Source of the DNA: Rhodanobacteraceae bacterium
GTDB taxonomy: Bacteria > Acidobacteriota > Terriglobia > Terriglobales > Acidobacteriaceae
Length of the DNA: 64,000 nt
Reading direction: 5' to 3'
NCBI GenBank assembly: GCA_903970285.1
Contig: CAJCHN010000141.1
Location: forward strand, 62,001-126,000
Both the position numbers and the translations under genes were made by a program. Positions within the stretch are counted from its first letter, which is position 1. Each line of letters begins with the position of its first letter. The notes under the pieces are model-generated. The model did no database searches. It was not told where the DNA came from and worked only from the letters and a program-made list of their open reading frames with translations. Shown in pieces: positions 36,329-44,709 of this stretch.

Positions 36329-36493
36329 TCAATGCTGGGACGTCGGGGAAGTGGGCGTCGGCGATTCCGAGCCGCGGGGGCGCAGCGCCAGGAACAGGGC
36401 GAACAGAACGACGATCACGCCCAGGATGAGAAAACAAAGGAGCCGGCTGCGCGAGTCACCACCCTGTTGCGGTTCACGATCTCCAGAGCGCAT
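36329..36493 (-). CDS. Predicted single-span membrane microprotein (54 aa)
   Basis: On the minus strand an ATG at 36493 opens 54 codons ending in TGA at 36329. The product has a charged N-terminus (MRSGDREPQQGGDSRSR), one strong transmembrane segment (LLCFLILGVIVVLFALFLAL, about residues 18-37) and a Ser/Thr/Pro-rich tail (RPRGSESPTPTSPTSQH). Positive charges flank both ends of the span. It is 43 bp upstream of the mannosidase gene, so co-transcription is possible. The ribosome site is weak (CAGG close to the ATG). It is too short for homology recognition; the hydrophobic pattern is the main support. Confidence 0.45.
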   Translation of the reverse strand: MRSGDREPQQGGDSRSRLLCFLILGVIVVLFALFLALRPRGSESPTPTSPTSQH

Positions 36494-36652
36494 GCCTGCG
36501 TTGGATGCGCGCGGGCGGCGCGGGTTTGCTTTGCGCGAGACGCAAATAGCCTGAAAGTTGTACTATGCGGGGGCATGTTTGCCAGGCATTTCCGTACCTG
36601 GAAAACGCCAGCCACGCTTTTCTTCGGCCAAATCAAAGCACGAAGGTACGCC

Positions 36653-39205
36653 ATGAACGTCCGCATGCTCACGTTTTCTATCCTCTGCTTCACAGCGGCA
36701 GCTGCCCTTGCCCAGAGCCCGCACCCGCTCACCCCCGCCGAAGACGCGAAGATCGACGCGCTGGTTCATTCCATGACGCTCGAGCAGAAGCTGGATTACA
36801 TCGGCGGCACCGGATTCGCGGCGCGTGCTGTCCCCTCGCTGGGCATTCCCGCGCTCGAGATGTCGGACGGACCGTTCGGCACCCGCTCCAACTCCGGCTT
36901 TCCGTCCACCACCTATGCCGCGGGCATCGGGCTGGCGGCTTCGTGGGATCGCGACCTCGCAGTGCAGGTGGGCGCAGGCATTGGACGCGACGCCCGCGCT
37001 CGCGGAGTGCACTTCATGCTTGGCCCAGGGGTCAACATCTACCGGTCGCCACGCAATGGGCGCAACTTCGAGTACTTTGGCGAAGATCCGTTTCTCACCT
37101 CGAATATCGCAGTTGGGTATATCACCGGCATGCAGCAGCAGGGCGTCAGCTCCACCATCAAGCACTACATTGCGAACAACTCCGAATACCTGCGGCACGA
37201 CTCCGACTCGATCGTGCAGGAACGCGCCCTGCGCGAACTCTACCTGCCCTCGTATGAAGCAGCCGTCAAGACCGCCCACGTCGGCGCCATCATGGACTCT
37301 TACAACCTCATCGATGGGCTTCATGCAACGCAGAACGGGTATCTCAATATCGATATCCTGCGCAAGGAATGGCATTTCCCCGGCGTCCTGATGTCCGACT
37401 GGGATGCCACCTACGATGCGATCGGGGCGGCGAACGGCGGGCTCGATCTCGAGATGCCGACCGGCAAGTTCATGAACCAGAAAGACCTGCTCGCCGCGGT
37501 GAAGAATGGCACCGTGCCCGAGGCGACGATTGATCTCAAGATCCACCATATCCTGGCCACAGCTCAATCGTTCGGCTGGCTCGATCAGGGCTACTCTCAA
37601 CGCGACAGCAATATCTCCGTCGCGGACGTTCACGACCAGCAGATCGCCCTGCGCTCCGCGCGGGAGTCCGCCGTGCTGCTGAAGAATGAAGGCAATCTGC
37701 TTCCGCTGGACAAGTCGAAGCTGAAGACGATCCTGGTGGTTGGCCCGGACGCCTACCCCGGGGTTCCCGTGGGCGGAGGCAGCGCCGGTGTGGTCCCGTT
37801 CCACCTGGTCTCCGATGTGGAAGGTCTGACCACTGCCTTAGGCACATCGGTTAACGTGTTTTACGATCGCGGGCTACCGACACTCTCGCATCTGGCGAAT
37901 GAGACCAGCTTTACCACCGCCGCAACAGGCGGTCAGGAGGGCGTGACGGTAGAGAGCTTCGCCAACCCGAACCTGGAGGGCCAATCCGCCACCTCCACGG
38001 TCAAACACGTAACCCTCGATGGCCTCAGCATCAAGAAGCTGATCGAGAATCTCGATGCACTCCTCCCGACCCTCTTCAACGCCAGCGACAAGCAGGTTTC
38101 GCATCGCTTTACCGGGTTCTACACCGCGCCCGCGGATGGCCGGTACGTGGTGGCACTGGAAGGGTCGGGCGAAGGCTCCGGCAATCGCGTCTTCGTGGAC
38201 GACAGGCTGATCTTTGACGACTGGAAACTGGTCCGGGCCTTCCAGCCCACGACAACCCTTCAGCTCTCCGCCGGGCCTCACAAGATTGTGGTGGAAGAGT
38301 GGCAGCGCAACGTCGTCGGCGGCAGTCTCCTGTTCGCCATCACGCCCGCCGACAAGATCGTCAACCCGCATGCACTCGAACTTGCGCGCAAGGCAGACGC
38401 TGTCGTGATTGCAGCCGGCTTCCAGCAGGAGTCGGAGTCGGAGGGGGGCGATCGCACCTTTTCGCTTCCCTTCGGTCAGGATGAGTTGATCAACGCCATC
38501 GCCGCTGTCAATCCGAAGACCGTGGTCGCCGTGACCTCCGGTGGAAACGTCGATTCGTCCGCCTGGCTTGACCACGTGCCGGCGGTGCTCGAAACCTGGT
38601 ACGCCGGCCAGGAGGGCGGCACCGCGCTCGCCGAGATCCTGTTCGGCCAGGTCAATCCCTCCGGACACCTGCCGGTCACCTTCGAGCGTCGCGCCGAGGA
38701 CAATCCCACGTACGCCAACTACTATCCGGAGGGCGACACCCGCCGCGTGCTCTACAAGGAGGGCATCTTCGTCGGCTACCGCGGCTACGAGCACAACGGG
38801 GTCAAGCCGCTGTTCCCGTTCGGCTTCGGTCTCTCGTACACCACGTTCGACTTCTCCAACCTGGCCGTCGCCCGCGCCAGTGGTGGCGCGAACGAGGCAT
38901 ACAGCATCAGCTTCGACGTGAAGAACACCGGCTCGCGAGACGGCGCGGAGGTCGCGCAGGTCTACGTCTCGGCGCCCGCGGGTGGAACACCGCGTCCGGC
39001 ACACGAGTTGAAGGGCTTTGAGCGGGTGCAGCTTGCGCCCGGCGAGACGCGCCACGTCACGCTGACGCTCGACTCGCGCGCGTTCGCTTACTACGACGTT
39101 CCCAGCAAGTCGTGGAAGGTGCCGGCCGGTTCATACATCATTCACGTCGGCGACAGCGTGGAGCACCTGCCGCTGCAGGCGCCGGTCAACGTACCGAGTC
39201 TCTGA
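36653..39205 (+). CDS. Secreted GH3 beta-glycosidase with PA14 insert
   Basis: The ATG at 36653 (GAAGG upstream) gives an 850-residue protein with a signal peptide (MNVRMLTFSILCFTAAAALA-QS). The GH3 N-terminal barrel has the nucleophile Asp in GVLMSDWDATYD near residue 248. The second domain holds the acid/base Glu in ESESEGGDRTFSLP near 592. Between them lies a PA14 module (about residues 484-564, RFTGFYTAPADGRYVVAL) that shapes substrate access in beta-glucosidases. A fibronectin type III-like domain ends the protein. Beta-glucosidase or beta-xylosidase are the likeliest activities. The longer frame reaching back to 36209 is rejected because it overlaps the divergent mannosidase start. Confidence 0.93.
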   Translation: MNVRMLTFSILCFTAAAALAQSPHPLTPAEDAKIDALVHSMTLEQKLDYIGGTGFAARAVPSLGIPALEMSDGPFGTRSNSGFPSTTYAAGIGLAASWDRDLAVQVGAGIGRDARARGVHFMLGPGVNIYRSPRNGRNFEYFGEDPFLTSNIAVGYITGMQQQGVSSTIKHYIANNSEYLRHDSDSIVQERALRELYLPSYEAAVKTAHVGAIMDSYNLIDGLHATQNGYLNIDILRKEWHFPGVLMSDWDATYDAIGAANGGLDLEMPTGKFMNQKDLLAAVKNGTVPEATIDLKIHHILATAQSFGWLDQGYSQRDSNISVADVHDQQIALRSARESAVLLKNEGNLLPLDKSKLKTILVVGPDAYPGVPVGGGSAGVVPFHLVSDVEGLTTALGTSVNVFYDRGLPTLSHLANETSFTTAATGGQEGVTVESFANPNLEGQSATSTVKHVTLDGLSIKKLIENLDALLPTLFNASDKQVSHRFTGFYTAPADGRYVVALEGSGEGSGNRVFVDDRLIFDDWKLVRAFQPTTTLQLSAGPHKIVVEEWQRNVVGGSLLFAITPADKIVNPHALELARKADAVVIAAGFQQESESEGGDRTFSLPFGQDELINAIAAVNPKTVVAVTSGGNVDSSAWLDHVPAVLETWYAGQEGGTALAEILFGQVNPSGHLPVTFERRAEDNPTYANYYPEGDTRRVLYKEGIFVGYRGYEHNGVKPLFPFGFGLSYTTFDFSNLAVARASGGANEAYSISFDVKNTGSRDGAEVAQVYVSAPAGGTPRPAHELKGFERVQLAPGETRHVTLTLDSRAFAYYDVPSKSWKVPAGSYIIHVGDSVEHLPLQAPVNVPSL

Positions 39206-39216
39206 GGCGCCGATCT

Positions 39217-39675
39217 TCAGACCAGGAGCAGCAGCAAAGGAACCGCGATCCCCGCCGCGAAGACGATCGAGACCACCAGCTTGCGGCGGGTGTAACGCCA
39301 CGCCATCGCGAGCCCGGTGCATGTCGAGACCACAAGCCCGAGGGCGGTCAAGGCAAAGAAGACTTTTTCCGCAAGAGCACTGTGGGCGGGTGCGGGCGGC
39401 GAAATCGGCGGCACTTTGGGCGACTCCGGCTTTGCGCCGGCGGCCGCTGCGGGAGATGGCCGGCGAGGAGGCACATACACCGTGCCCTTCTTGTGCAGTT
39501 GCGACAGATGCACCAGAATCGAGGGCGGCACGTATGAGCTGCCGCGGCTGCTTTCGTGCAGCCCAAACATCTGCAGGGCGCCGGTGAACGCGAAGAAGAG
39601 AAGGGCCGGAGCGAAGAAGACACCGGAATAGTGGTGGGTGAGGCGCAACGTTTTATGGAGTTTGTTGGCGGGCAT
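39217..39675 (-). CDS. PepSY-associated TM domain-like membrane protein
   Basis: This 152-residue protein begins MPANKLHKTLRLTHHYSGVF, where the HHYSG motif is typical of PepSY-TM proteins. Three hydrophobic segments follow (APALLFFAFTGALQMF; a span near residue 105; a C-terminal IVFAAGIAVPLLLLLV), with a Pro/Ala-rich periplasmic loop. Family members often accompany heme or metal uptake or reduction. The ATG at 39675 follows GAAGGG directly with no spacer; a TTG at 39714 is an alternative. It is divergent from the multicopper oxidase, with only 83 bp between, and convergent with the GH3 gene. Confidence 0.68.
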   Translation of the reverse strand: MPANKLHKTLRLTHHYSGVFFAPALLFFAFTGALQMFGLHESSRGSSYVPPSILVHLSQLHKKGTVYVPPRRPSPAAAAGAKPESPKVPPISPPAPAHSALAEKVFFALTALGLVVSTCTGLAMAWRYTRRKLVVSIVFAAGIAVPLLLLLV

Positions 39676-39724
39676 CCCTTCTAAAGTAAAGGGGGAAGTT
39701 TGCAGTTTCGCCAATGCGTGGTTT

Positions 39725-39752
39725 TTGCGCGCCTAAAGTGATCGGCGATACT
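39725..39752 (+). promoter_or_regulatory. Possible promoter for the multicopper oxidase, leaderless
   Basis: TTGCGC (39725-39730), a 16-bp spacer and GATACT (39747-39752) stand directly before the ATG at 39759. If real, the start site would fall on or next to the ATG, making a leaderless mRNA. Both hexamers match consensus at only four positions. Confidence 0.3.
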
Positions 39753-39758
39753 GGACCC

Positions 39759-41132
39759 ATGGCCGTGCACTCTCATTCTGCAACGTGGACGCGGCGCCGG
39801 TTCGCGCAAGTCTCCAGCCTGACGGCCGGGGCATTGTCGCTGCCCGGATTGAGTTTGCCGGCGGCCCCGGCCGACATCGCGATCGAAATCGCTCCCTATA
39901 CGGTAGAGGCGTCTCCCAAGCACCATTTCCGCACCGTGGCCTACAACGGCCAGGTTCCCGGGCCGCTCCTGCGCATGCGTGAAAGGCAGGCGCAGACGGT
40001 CGAAATCCGCAACCGCACCAGCGACCCGGAAGTCGTTCACTGGCACGGGCTCCATCTGCCCTCGGAGATCGACGGAGCCGTGGAGGAAGGTACGCCGCTG
40101 ATCTCTCCCGGAAGCTCTACAAGTTACACGCTGGTGCCTGAACCCGCCGGCTTTCGCTGGTTTCACACGCACACCTTTGCCGGCAAGAACCTCACGCGGG
40201 CGCAGTACGGCGGTCTGCACGGCTTCCTGCTGATCGAGCCGCGCGATCATCCGGGACGCTACGACCGCGAGATCTTCCTCGGGCTGCACGATTGGGGCGG
40301 CCACTTTATGGGCGGTGACGACGGGTACATGAATCCCGTGTACGACGTGACCACCATCAACGGCAAGATGCTGGGATACGGCGATCCGATTCAGGTCCAG
40401 TCGGGCGAACGCGTGCTGATGCATGTGCTCAACTCCAGCCCCACCGAGGTTCACTGGATCGCACTGGCAGGCCACAGCTTTCGCGTGGTGGCGCTCGACG
40501 GCAACGAGGTTCCGCAGCCACAGACGGTCTCAATGCTGCGCCTCGCACCCGCGGAACGCGTCTCAGCCATCGTCGAGATGAACCAGCCCGGAGTCTGGAT
40601 TCTGGGCGAAGTCCGCAAGCATGTGCAGGCGACCGGTATGGGGGTCGTGATCGAGTACGCGAACGCCACGGGAACGCCAGTGTGGACGCAGCCGGAGGAA
40701 CTGGTGTGGAACTACAGTCAGTTCGCCGCTGCCGGCCACGCGCCTTCCACGCCGCCCGAGACGGCCAGCATCGAGCTGGTCTTCGACTCCAAGTTCCAGG
40801 GCCATGGCAACGAGGAGCTTTGGCGCATCAACGGGCAAAGCTATCCGCAGATTGAATCGCCCGCACTAGAGGCCGGCCGGCGCTACCGTCTGGTGATGAA
40901 GAATGAGAGCCTCGACGATCATCCCATGCACCTGCACCGGCATACCTTCGAGGTGCGCCGGGTGGATGGCAGTCCAGAACTGCGCGGGCTGCGTAAAGAT
41001 GTTGTACTGGTGCGTTCCGGCGGCACGGCGGAGGTCGAGTTCGTGGCCGACAATCCGGGTAAGACGCTGTTTCACTGTCACCAGCAGGACCACATGGATC
41101 GAGGCTTCATGATGGTGTTCCACTATGCGTAA
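39759..41132 (+). CDS. Tat-exported multicopper oxidase
   Basis: The ATG at 39759 gives a 457-residue protein with a twin-arginine signal (TWTRRRFAQVSS then LTAGALSLPGLSLPAA). The copper-site motifs are all present: HWHGLHLP, WFHTHTFAG, HPMHLHRHTFEV and FHCHQQDHMDRGFMM. At the type 1 site the usual axial Met position is Phe, as in high-potential laccases; HLHRH replaces HLHGH. Substrates could be Cu(I), phenols or metals. It depends on the TatBC system encoded at 11-12 kb. The stop overlaps the next gene by 8 bp. A PepSY-like membrane protein is divergent from it, hinting at a metal redox function. Confidence 0.92.
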   Translation: MAVHSHSATWTRRRFAQVSSLTAGALSLPGLSLPAAPADIAIEIAPYTVEASPKHHFRTVAYNGQVPGPLLRMRERQAQTVEIRNRTSDPEVVHWHGLHLPSEIDGAVEEGTPLISPGSSTSYTLVPEPAGFRWFHTHTFAGKNLTRAQYGGLHGFLLIEPRDHPGRYDREIFLGLHDWGGHFMGGDDGYMNPVYDVTTINGKMLGYGDPIQVQSGERVLMHVLNSSPTEVHWIALAGHSFRVVALDGNEVPQPQTVSMLRLAPAERVSAIVEMNQPGVWILGEVRKHVQATGMGVVIEYANATGTPVWTQPEELVWNYSQFAAAGHAPSTPPETASIELVFDSKFQGHGNEELWRINGQSYPQIESPALEAGRRYRLVMKNESLDDHPMHLHRHTFEVRRVDGSPELRGLRKDVVLVRSGGTAEVEFVADNPGKTLFHCHQQDHMDRGFMMVFHYA

Positions 41133-41937
41133 GAACTGGCTGCAAACCGTCAACCTCCTGCTCCTGCTCGCAGGCTGCGTATGCTGGTGCCGGCAAGCCT
41201 GCGGGCAGGGCAACTACGAGATCCAGGTTTACGGCGCGGACACGGTTCCGCCGAAGACTCTCATGACCGAGCTCCACTCCAACTACACGGTCCAGGGCCA
41301 GAGGTACACGATCGATGGGGTGCTTCCGACCAATCACCAGGAACATGAGACCCTGGAACTCACCGAGGGCATCAACGCCTGGTCGGAGATTGGCTTTTAC
41401 GTCTTTACCAGCGAACAGGACGGGCATGGCGTGCAGTGGGTCGGCGACCACATCCGCCCGCGCGTCCGGGCTCCGGACAGCTGGCATCTGCCCGTAGGGC
41501 TCAGCCTCTCGACCGAAATTGGTTATCAGCGGGCGGTCTACTCGCCGGATACCTGGACATGGGAGCTGCGGCCAATCATCGACAAGACCGCCGGGCGCTG
41601 GTACTTTGCCTTCAACCCGGCTCTGGAGCGCACGTGGCATGGACCCGATGTGAACCAGGGGCTGGGCTTCTCTCCCGCGGTGAAAGTCAGCTACGACTTC
41701 ACCCGCCAGGTCAGCGGCGGTGTCGAGTATTACGCGGATTACGGCCGACTGGGAGCTTTCGATTCGCTGCACGAGCAGCAACAGCAAATCTTCGCGGTCA
41801 CCGATCTGAACGTCTCGCCCAAGTGGGAGATTAATATCGGCGTCGGAGTGGGACCGACGGCGGCCACCGACCACCTGATCGTCAAGGGAATCCTTGGACG
41901 GCGCTTCGACTGGGGACACCATTCCGCAGTCGAGTGA
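41125..41937 (+). CDS. Predicted outer-membrane beta-barrel/lipoprotein paired with the oxidase
   Basis: The 270-residue product starts inside the oxidase stop (8-bp overlap), so translation is likely coupled. The N-terminus is hydrophobic with a possible lipobox (LLLAGC) or cleavage after QACGQG. The mature part is rich in alternating aromatic/polar strands (GINAWSEIGFYVFTSEQDG, RWYFAFNPALERTWHG, QVSGGVEYYADYGRLG) and ends with WEINIGVGVGPTAA, typical of a barrel protein. No named family is recognised with certainty; it resembles the MetA-pathway/phenol-type barrel group. A role in delivering substrate to, or supporting, the copper oxidase is inferred from the overlap only. Confidence 0.6.
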   Translation: MRKNWLQTVNLLLLLAGCVCWCRQACGQGNYEIQVYGADTVPPKTLMTELHSNYTVQGQRYTIDGVLPTNHQEHETLELTEGINAWSEIGFYVFTSEQDGHGVQWVGDHIRPRVRAPDSWHLPVGLSLSTEIGYQRAVYSPDTWTWELRPIIDKTAGRWYFAFNPALERTWHGPDVNQGLGFSPAVKVSYDFTRQVSGGVEYYADYGRLGAFDSLHEQQQQIFAVTDLNVSPKWEINIGVGVGPTAATDHLIVKGILGRRFDWGHHSAVE

Positions 41938-42031
41938 TGGCAGCGGCCTTGCCCCGCCCTGCGGGAGACAGCCGATGAGCAGGGTGGAAGGTATCCCATC
42001 CAAACCGTTCCCGCTATGTGAGACTTGAGCC

Positions 42032-43279
42032 ATGCGGTTTGAGCTCTTCATCGCGGCGCGCTATCTTCGCGCCAAGCGCCGGCAGGCTGTCATCGGGGTA
42101 GTGACGGCGATCTCGGTGATTGGCGTGGCCGCCGGCGTTGCGTCGCTGATTGTGGCGCTGGCCATCACGAACGGGATGAAGCGCGATCTCGAAGCCCGGC
42201 TGCTGGGTTCGACCGCGCACGTCGACCTGATGCGGGTGGCGGCGGACGGAATCCGCAACTGGCGCCCGCTGCTGGCGCGCCTGCGGGCGCTGCCACACGT
42301 GACGGCGGCCGCTCCGGGGCTTTATGGGCAGGTGCTGATCTCACGCGGCGCGCGCAGCGGAGGCGGATTGATCAAGGGTGTGATCCCGGCGGAAGAGCAG
42401 ACGGTCAGCGATCTGCTGCAGTCGGTGAAGGAGGGTTCAAGCGCCGCTCTCGCTCCTGCTGCCGGAACAGCGGAGATGCCTGCGGCGACTCCACCGATCG
42501 TGATCGGCAAGGATCTGGCGGAGACGCTTGGCGCGCAGGCCGGAGATACCGTCCTGGTCACCAGCCCACAGGGAGACTTGACCCCGCTTGGCCTGGTGCC
42601 GCGCTACCAGCGGTTCCAGGTAGTGGGCATCTTTACCTCCGGTTTCTATCAATACGATTCAAGCTATGCGTTCATGCGCCTGGCCGACGCGCAACGTCTG
42701 TTTGCGGAGCCGGATCTGATCTCGGTGATCAGCTTCAAGGTGGACAATCTCTACCAGGCGGACCGGATCGGGCGAGAGATTGAGCAGGCGGCCGGCCCAG
42801 GTTTCCAGGCGACCAACTGGATGGAACAGAATCGCGAGCTCTTCCGCGCGCTGAAGCTGGAGCAGGTAGTCACGTTTATTGTGCTGGCGCTGATTGTCTG
42901 CGTCGCAGCGCTCAACATCCTGATCGCGCTCACCATGATGGTGATGGAGAAGACCAAGGACATCGCGGTGATGATGGGCTTCGGCGTGACGGCAGCGCAG
43001 ATTCGCCGCATCTTCCTGCTGCAGGGGCTGATGATCTCGGTGGTTGGGACCGTGATCGGAATGGTGGTTGGCTTCGGCGTCAGCTGGGCGGGAGGGCACT
43101 TTCGCTTCATCCGTCTGGATGCGGCGGTGTACTCGCTCGATTATCTGCCGTTCGCGCCGCGCTGGTTCGACGGCGTAATCGTGGGAGCGGTGTCGCTGGG
43201 GGTGAGCGCGCTGGCGACGCTTTATCCCAGCGCGAGCGCCGCCAGGGTGCTTCCGGCGGAGGCGCTGCGCTATGAATGA
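42032..43279 (+). CDS. lolE: LolC/LolE-type lipoprotein-releasing ABC permease
   Basis: This 415-residue permease has the LolC/E N-terminus (FELFIAARYLRAKRRQAVIGVV), one early span, a large periplasmic domain and three C-terminal spans with the FtsX-like ALNILIALTMMVMEKTKDIAVMM motif. LolCDE transfers lipoproteins from the inner membrane to the LolA carrier. Only one permease is visible and no lolD ATPase is next to it, so the transporter may be a LolFD-type homodimer with the ATPase elsewhere. It follows the barrel protein by 94 bp. Symbol given for the LolC/E family, not to distinguish C from E. Confidence 0.82.
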   Translation: MRFELFIAARYLRAKRRQAVIGVVTAISVIGVAAGVASLIVALAITNGMKRDLEARLLGSTAHVDLMRVAADGIRNWRPLLARLRALPHVTAAAPGLYGQVLISRGARSGGGLIKGVIPAEEQTVSDLLQSVKEGSSAALAPAAGTAEMPAATPPIVIGKDLAETLGAQAGDTVLVTSPQGDLTPLGLVPRYQRFQVVGIFTSGFYQYDSSYAFMRLADAQRLFAEPDLISVISFKVDNLYQADRIGREIEQAAGPGFQATNWMEQNRELFRALKLEQVVTFIVLALIVCVAALNILIALTMMVMEKTKDIAVMMGFGVTAAQIRRIFLLQGLMISVVGTVIGMVVGFGVSWAGGHFRFIRLDAAVYSLDYLPFAPRWFDGVIVGAVSLGVSALATLYPSASAARVLPAEALRYE

Positions 43280-43334
43280 ACCACGGGGAGTCTGAGCCGC
43301 GGCAGTATGATTTCGCGCGAGGAGAAACTTTTCC

Positions 43335-43781
43335 ATGCCACCACGTTTGAAATACGGACAACTGGCGCCCGAAGGACTTGAGCGCATGACTGCGCTCGAG
43401 CATTATTTGAACCGCGACGCCGGCTTGCCCGCCCTGCTGCGCGAACTGGTACGCCTGCTGGCGTCGACCCTGAATGGATGCGAATACTGCGTCCGGGTGC
43501 ATACGGCGGAGCTGCGCAAGCTCAATCAGCCGGAGGAGCGGATTGCCGAGCTGGCTGGCTGGCGGAGCTCGATGCTGTATACAGAGCCCGAGCGGGCAGC
43601 CCTGGATTGGACGGTAGCGCTGACGAATATTCAGCAGGGCCATGCGCCGGATCCGGTGTACGACAAGCTGCGCGAGCATTTCTCCGAGGTTGAGATCGTC
43701 AACCTGACGCTCACCATCACCACCATCAATGCCTGGAACCGGCTGGCGATTGCGCTCGGCAATCATTCTCAGCGCGGCTAG
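43335..43781 (+). CDS. AhpD-like carboxymuconolactone decarboxylase family protein
   Basis: The 148-residue protein has the family's redox motif NGCEYCVRVHT (CxxC followed by His), then helices with DWTVALTNIQQGHAPDP and a C-terminal INAWNRLAIALGNH. Most such proteins are AhpD-like peroxidase reductants rather than decarboxylases. It follows the LolE gene by 55 bp on the same strand. The specific partner peroxidase is not in the window. Confidence 0.85.
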   Translation: MPPRLKYGQLAPEGLERMTALEHYLNRDAGLPALLRELVRLLASTLNGCEYCVRVHTAELRKLNQPEERIAELAGWRSSMLYTEPERAALDWTVALTNIQQGHAPDPVYDKLREHFSEVEIVNLTLTITTINAWNRLAIALGNHSQRG

Positions 43782-43870
43782 GAGCGGCTCCGCCTGCAGG
43801 CAGGATTGAGGGTCGGACTGACTCTCAGCGAGTGATGCTTACCCTGGTAGAGCTTCTACTCAGATTTTGT

Positions 43871-43900
43871 TTGACAATCGTGTCGTGTGACTGCGAAGAT
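43871..43900 (+). promoter_or_regulatory. Possible promoter of the small TonB-C gene
   Basis: A perfect TTGACA at 43871-43876 is followed after 18 bp by GAAGAT (43895-43900), a poor -10. Transcription would start near 43907, about 26 bp before the ATG at 43933. Confidence rests mainly on the -35 box and location. Confidence 0.4.
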
Positions 43901-43932
43901 GGTGACGGGTACTTTTACCCTTCGGAGTTCAC

Positions 43933-44397
43933 ATGACGCGTACCATTGTGGCCATCCTCGCGCTTGCTCCGGGCATGCTCGTCGCCCAGTCCAAGTCGCC
44001 TGCTCAGCCCAGCTCTACGCCTGTCCTGCAGTCCGCCCTCCTCCAACCCGCAGCTTTCTCCGCTTTTTCGGCAAAGGACAATACTGCGACTTCGTCTACA
44101 GGAAAGATCCGCATCTCCAGCCTGGTCGCTCCGAAGCTGATTCAGAGCGTCAGCCTGACCGTCGCCAGCAGCCCCCGCATGCTCGCCACAGACAGCACGG
44201 TCGTGCTCGACCTGACCGTCGATGAGAGCGGCAAGCCCACCAACATCCAGGTCGCCGAGTCGGCTAACCCGTCGCTCGATCAGGAAGTCGTCGCCGCAGT
44301 CAGCCAGTTCCGCTATAAGCCAGGCACTCTCGATGGCCAGCCAACCGCCTTCCCGGTCAAGCTGCACTACACCGTGAAGCAGGGCTCCTCCTACTAA
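43933..44397 (+). CDS. Small secreted protein with a TonB C-terminal-like domain
   Basis: The ATG at 43933 follows GGAG. The 154-residue product has a signal peptide (IVAILALAPGMLVA-QS) and a C-terminal domain of TonB type (VVLDLTVDESGKPTNIQVAE, AAVSQFRYKPGTLDGQPTAF). It lacks the N-terminal inner-membrane anchor and Pro-rich rod of real TonB, so it cannot transduce energy by itself; such proteins are common in acidobacteria and probably bind periplasmic partners. It ends just before a strong terminator. A second protein of this kind lies at 60.9 kb. Confidence 0.7.
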   Translation: MTRTIVAILALAPGMLVAQSKSPAQPSSTPVLQSALLQPAAFSAFSAKDNTATSSTGKIRISSLVAPKLIQSVSLTVASSPRMLATDSTVVLDLTVDESGKPTNIQVAESANPSLDQEVVAAVSQFRYKPGTLDGQPTAFPVKLHYTVKQGSSY

Positions 44398-44412
44398 GCT
44401 TCTTGGTTCCTC

Positions 44413-44441
44413 AAGGCGGACTCTTCGGAGTCCGTCTTTTT
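44413..44441 (+). terminator. Intrinsic terminator after the TonB-C gene
   Basis: CGGACTC (44417-44423), a UUCG tetraloop and GAGTCCG (44428-44434) form a stable stem that can extend by about four pairs. It is followed by TCTTTTT, a good U tract. It ends the plus-strand gene at 44397 and lies between that gene and xseB. Confidence 0.85.
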
Positions 44442-44457
44442 CATGGGGCACAGCGGC

Positions 44458-44700
44458 CTAATCATCTCCGCCCACTTCCTCTTTCTCCACGTCCATCTCA
44501 GCCACCTGCACCCCGCCCCCCTGGGTGTCCACCAGGATCTGGATGCGCCCTTCGGCCTTCTCCAGTTCCAGCTTGCACGCGTTCGACAGGCCCACTCCTT
44601 CCTCAAACAGGCGCACCGAATCCTCGAGCGTTAGCTCTCCCCGCTCCAAGCGCTCCACGACCGCTTCGAGAGCGTTCAGTTTGTCTTCAAACTTCGCCAT
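44458..44700 (-). CDS. xseB: Exodeoxyribonuclease VII small subunit
   Basis: XseB partners with XseA in the exonuclease that degrades single-stranded DNA. The 80-residue protein has the short helical-hairpin pattern FEDKLNALEAVVERLERGEL and TLEDSVRLFEEGVGLSNACK, then an acidic tail (EMDVEKEEVGGDD). The large subunit is not in the window. It follows the BHMT-MTHFR gene by 9 bp on the same strand and is probably in one operon with it, an unusual pairing of DNA and one-carbon metabolism genes. Confidence 0.92.
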   Translation of the reverse strand: MAKFEDKLNALEAVVERLERGELTLEDSVRLFEEGVGLSNACKLELEKAEGRIQILVDTQGGGVQVAEMDVEKEEVGGDD

Positions 44701-44709
44701 CTCGCCTCG

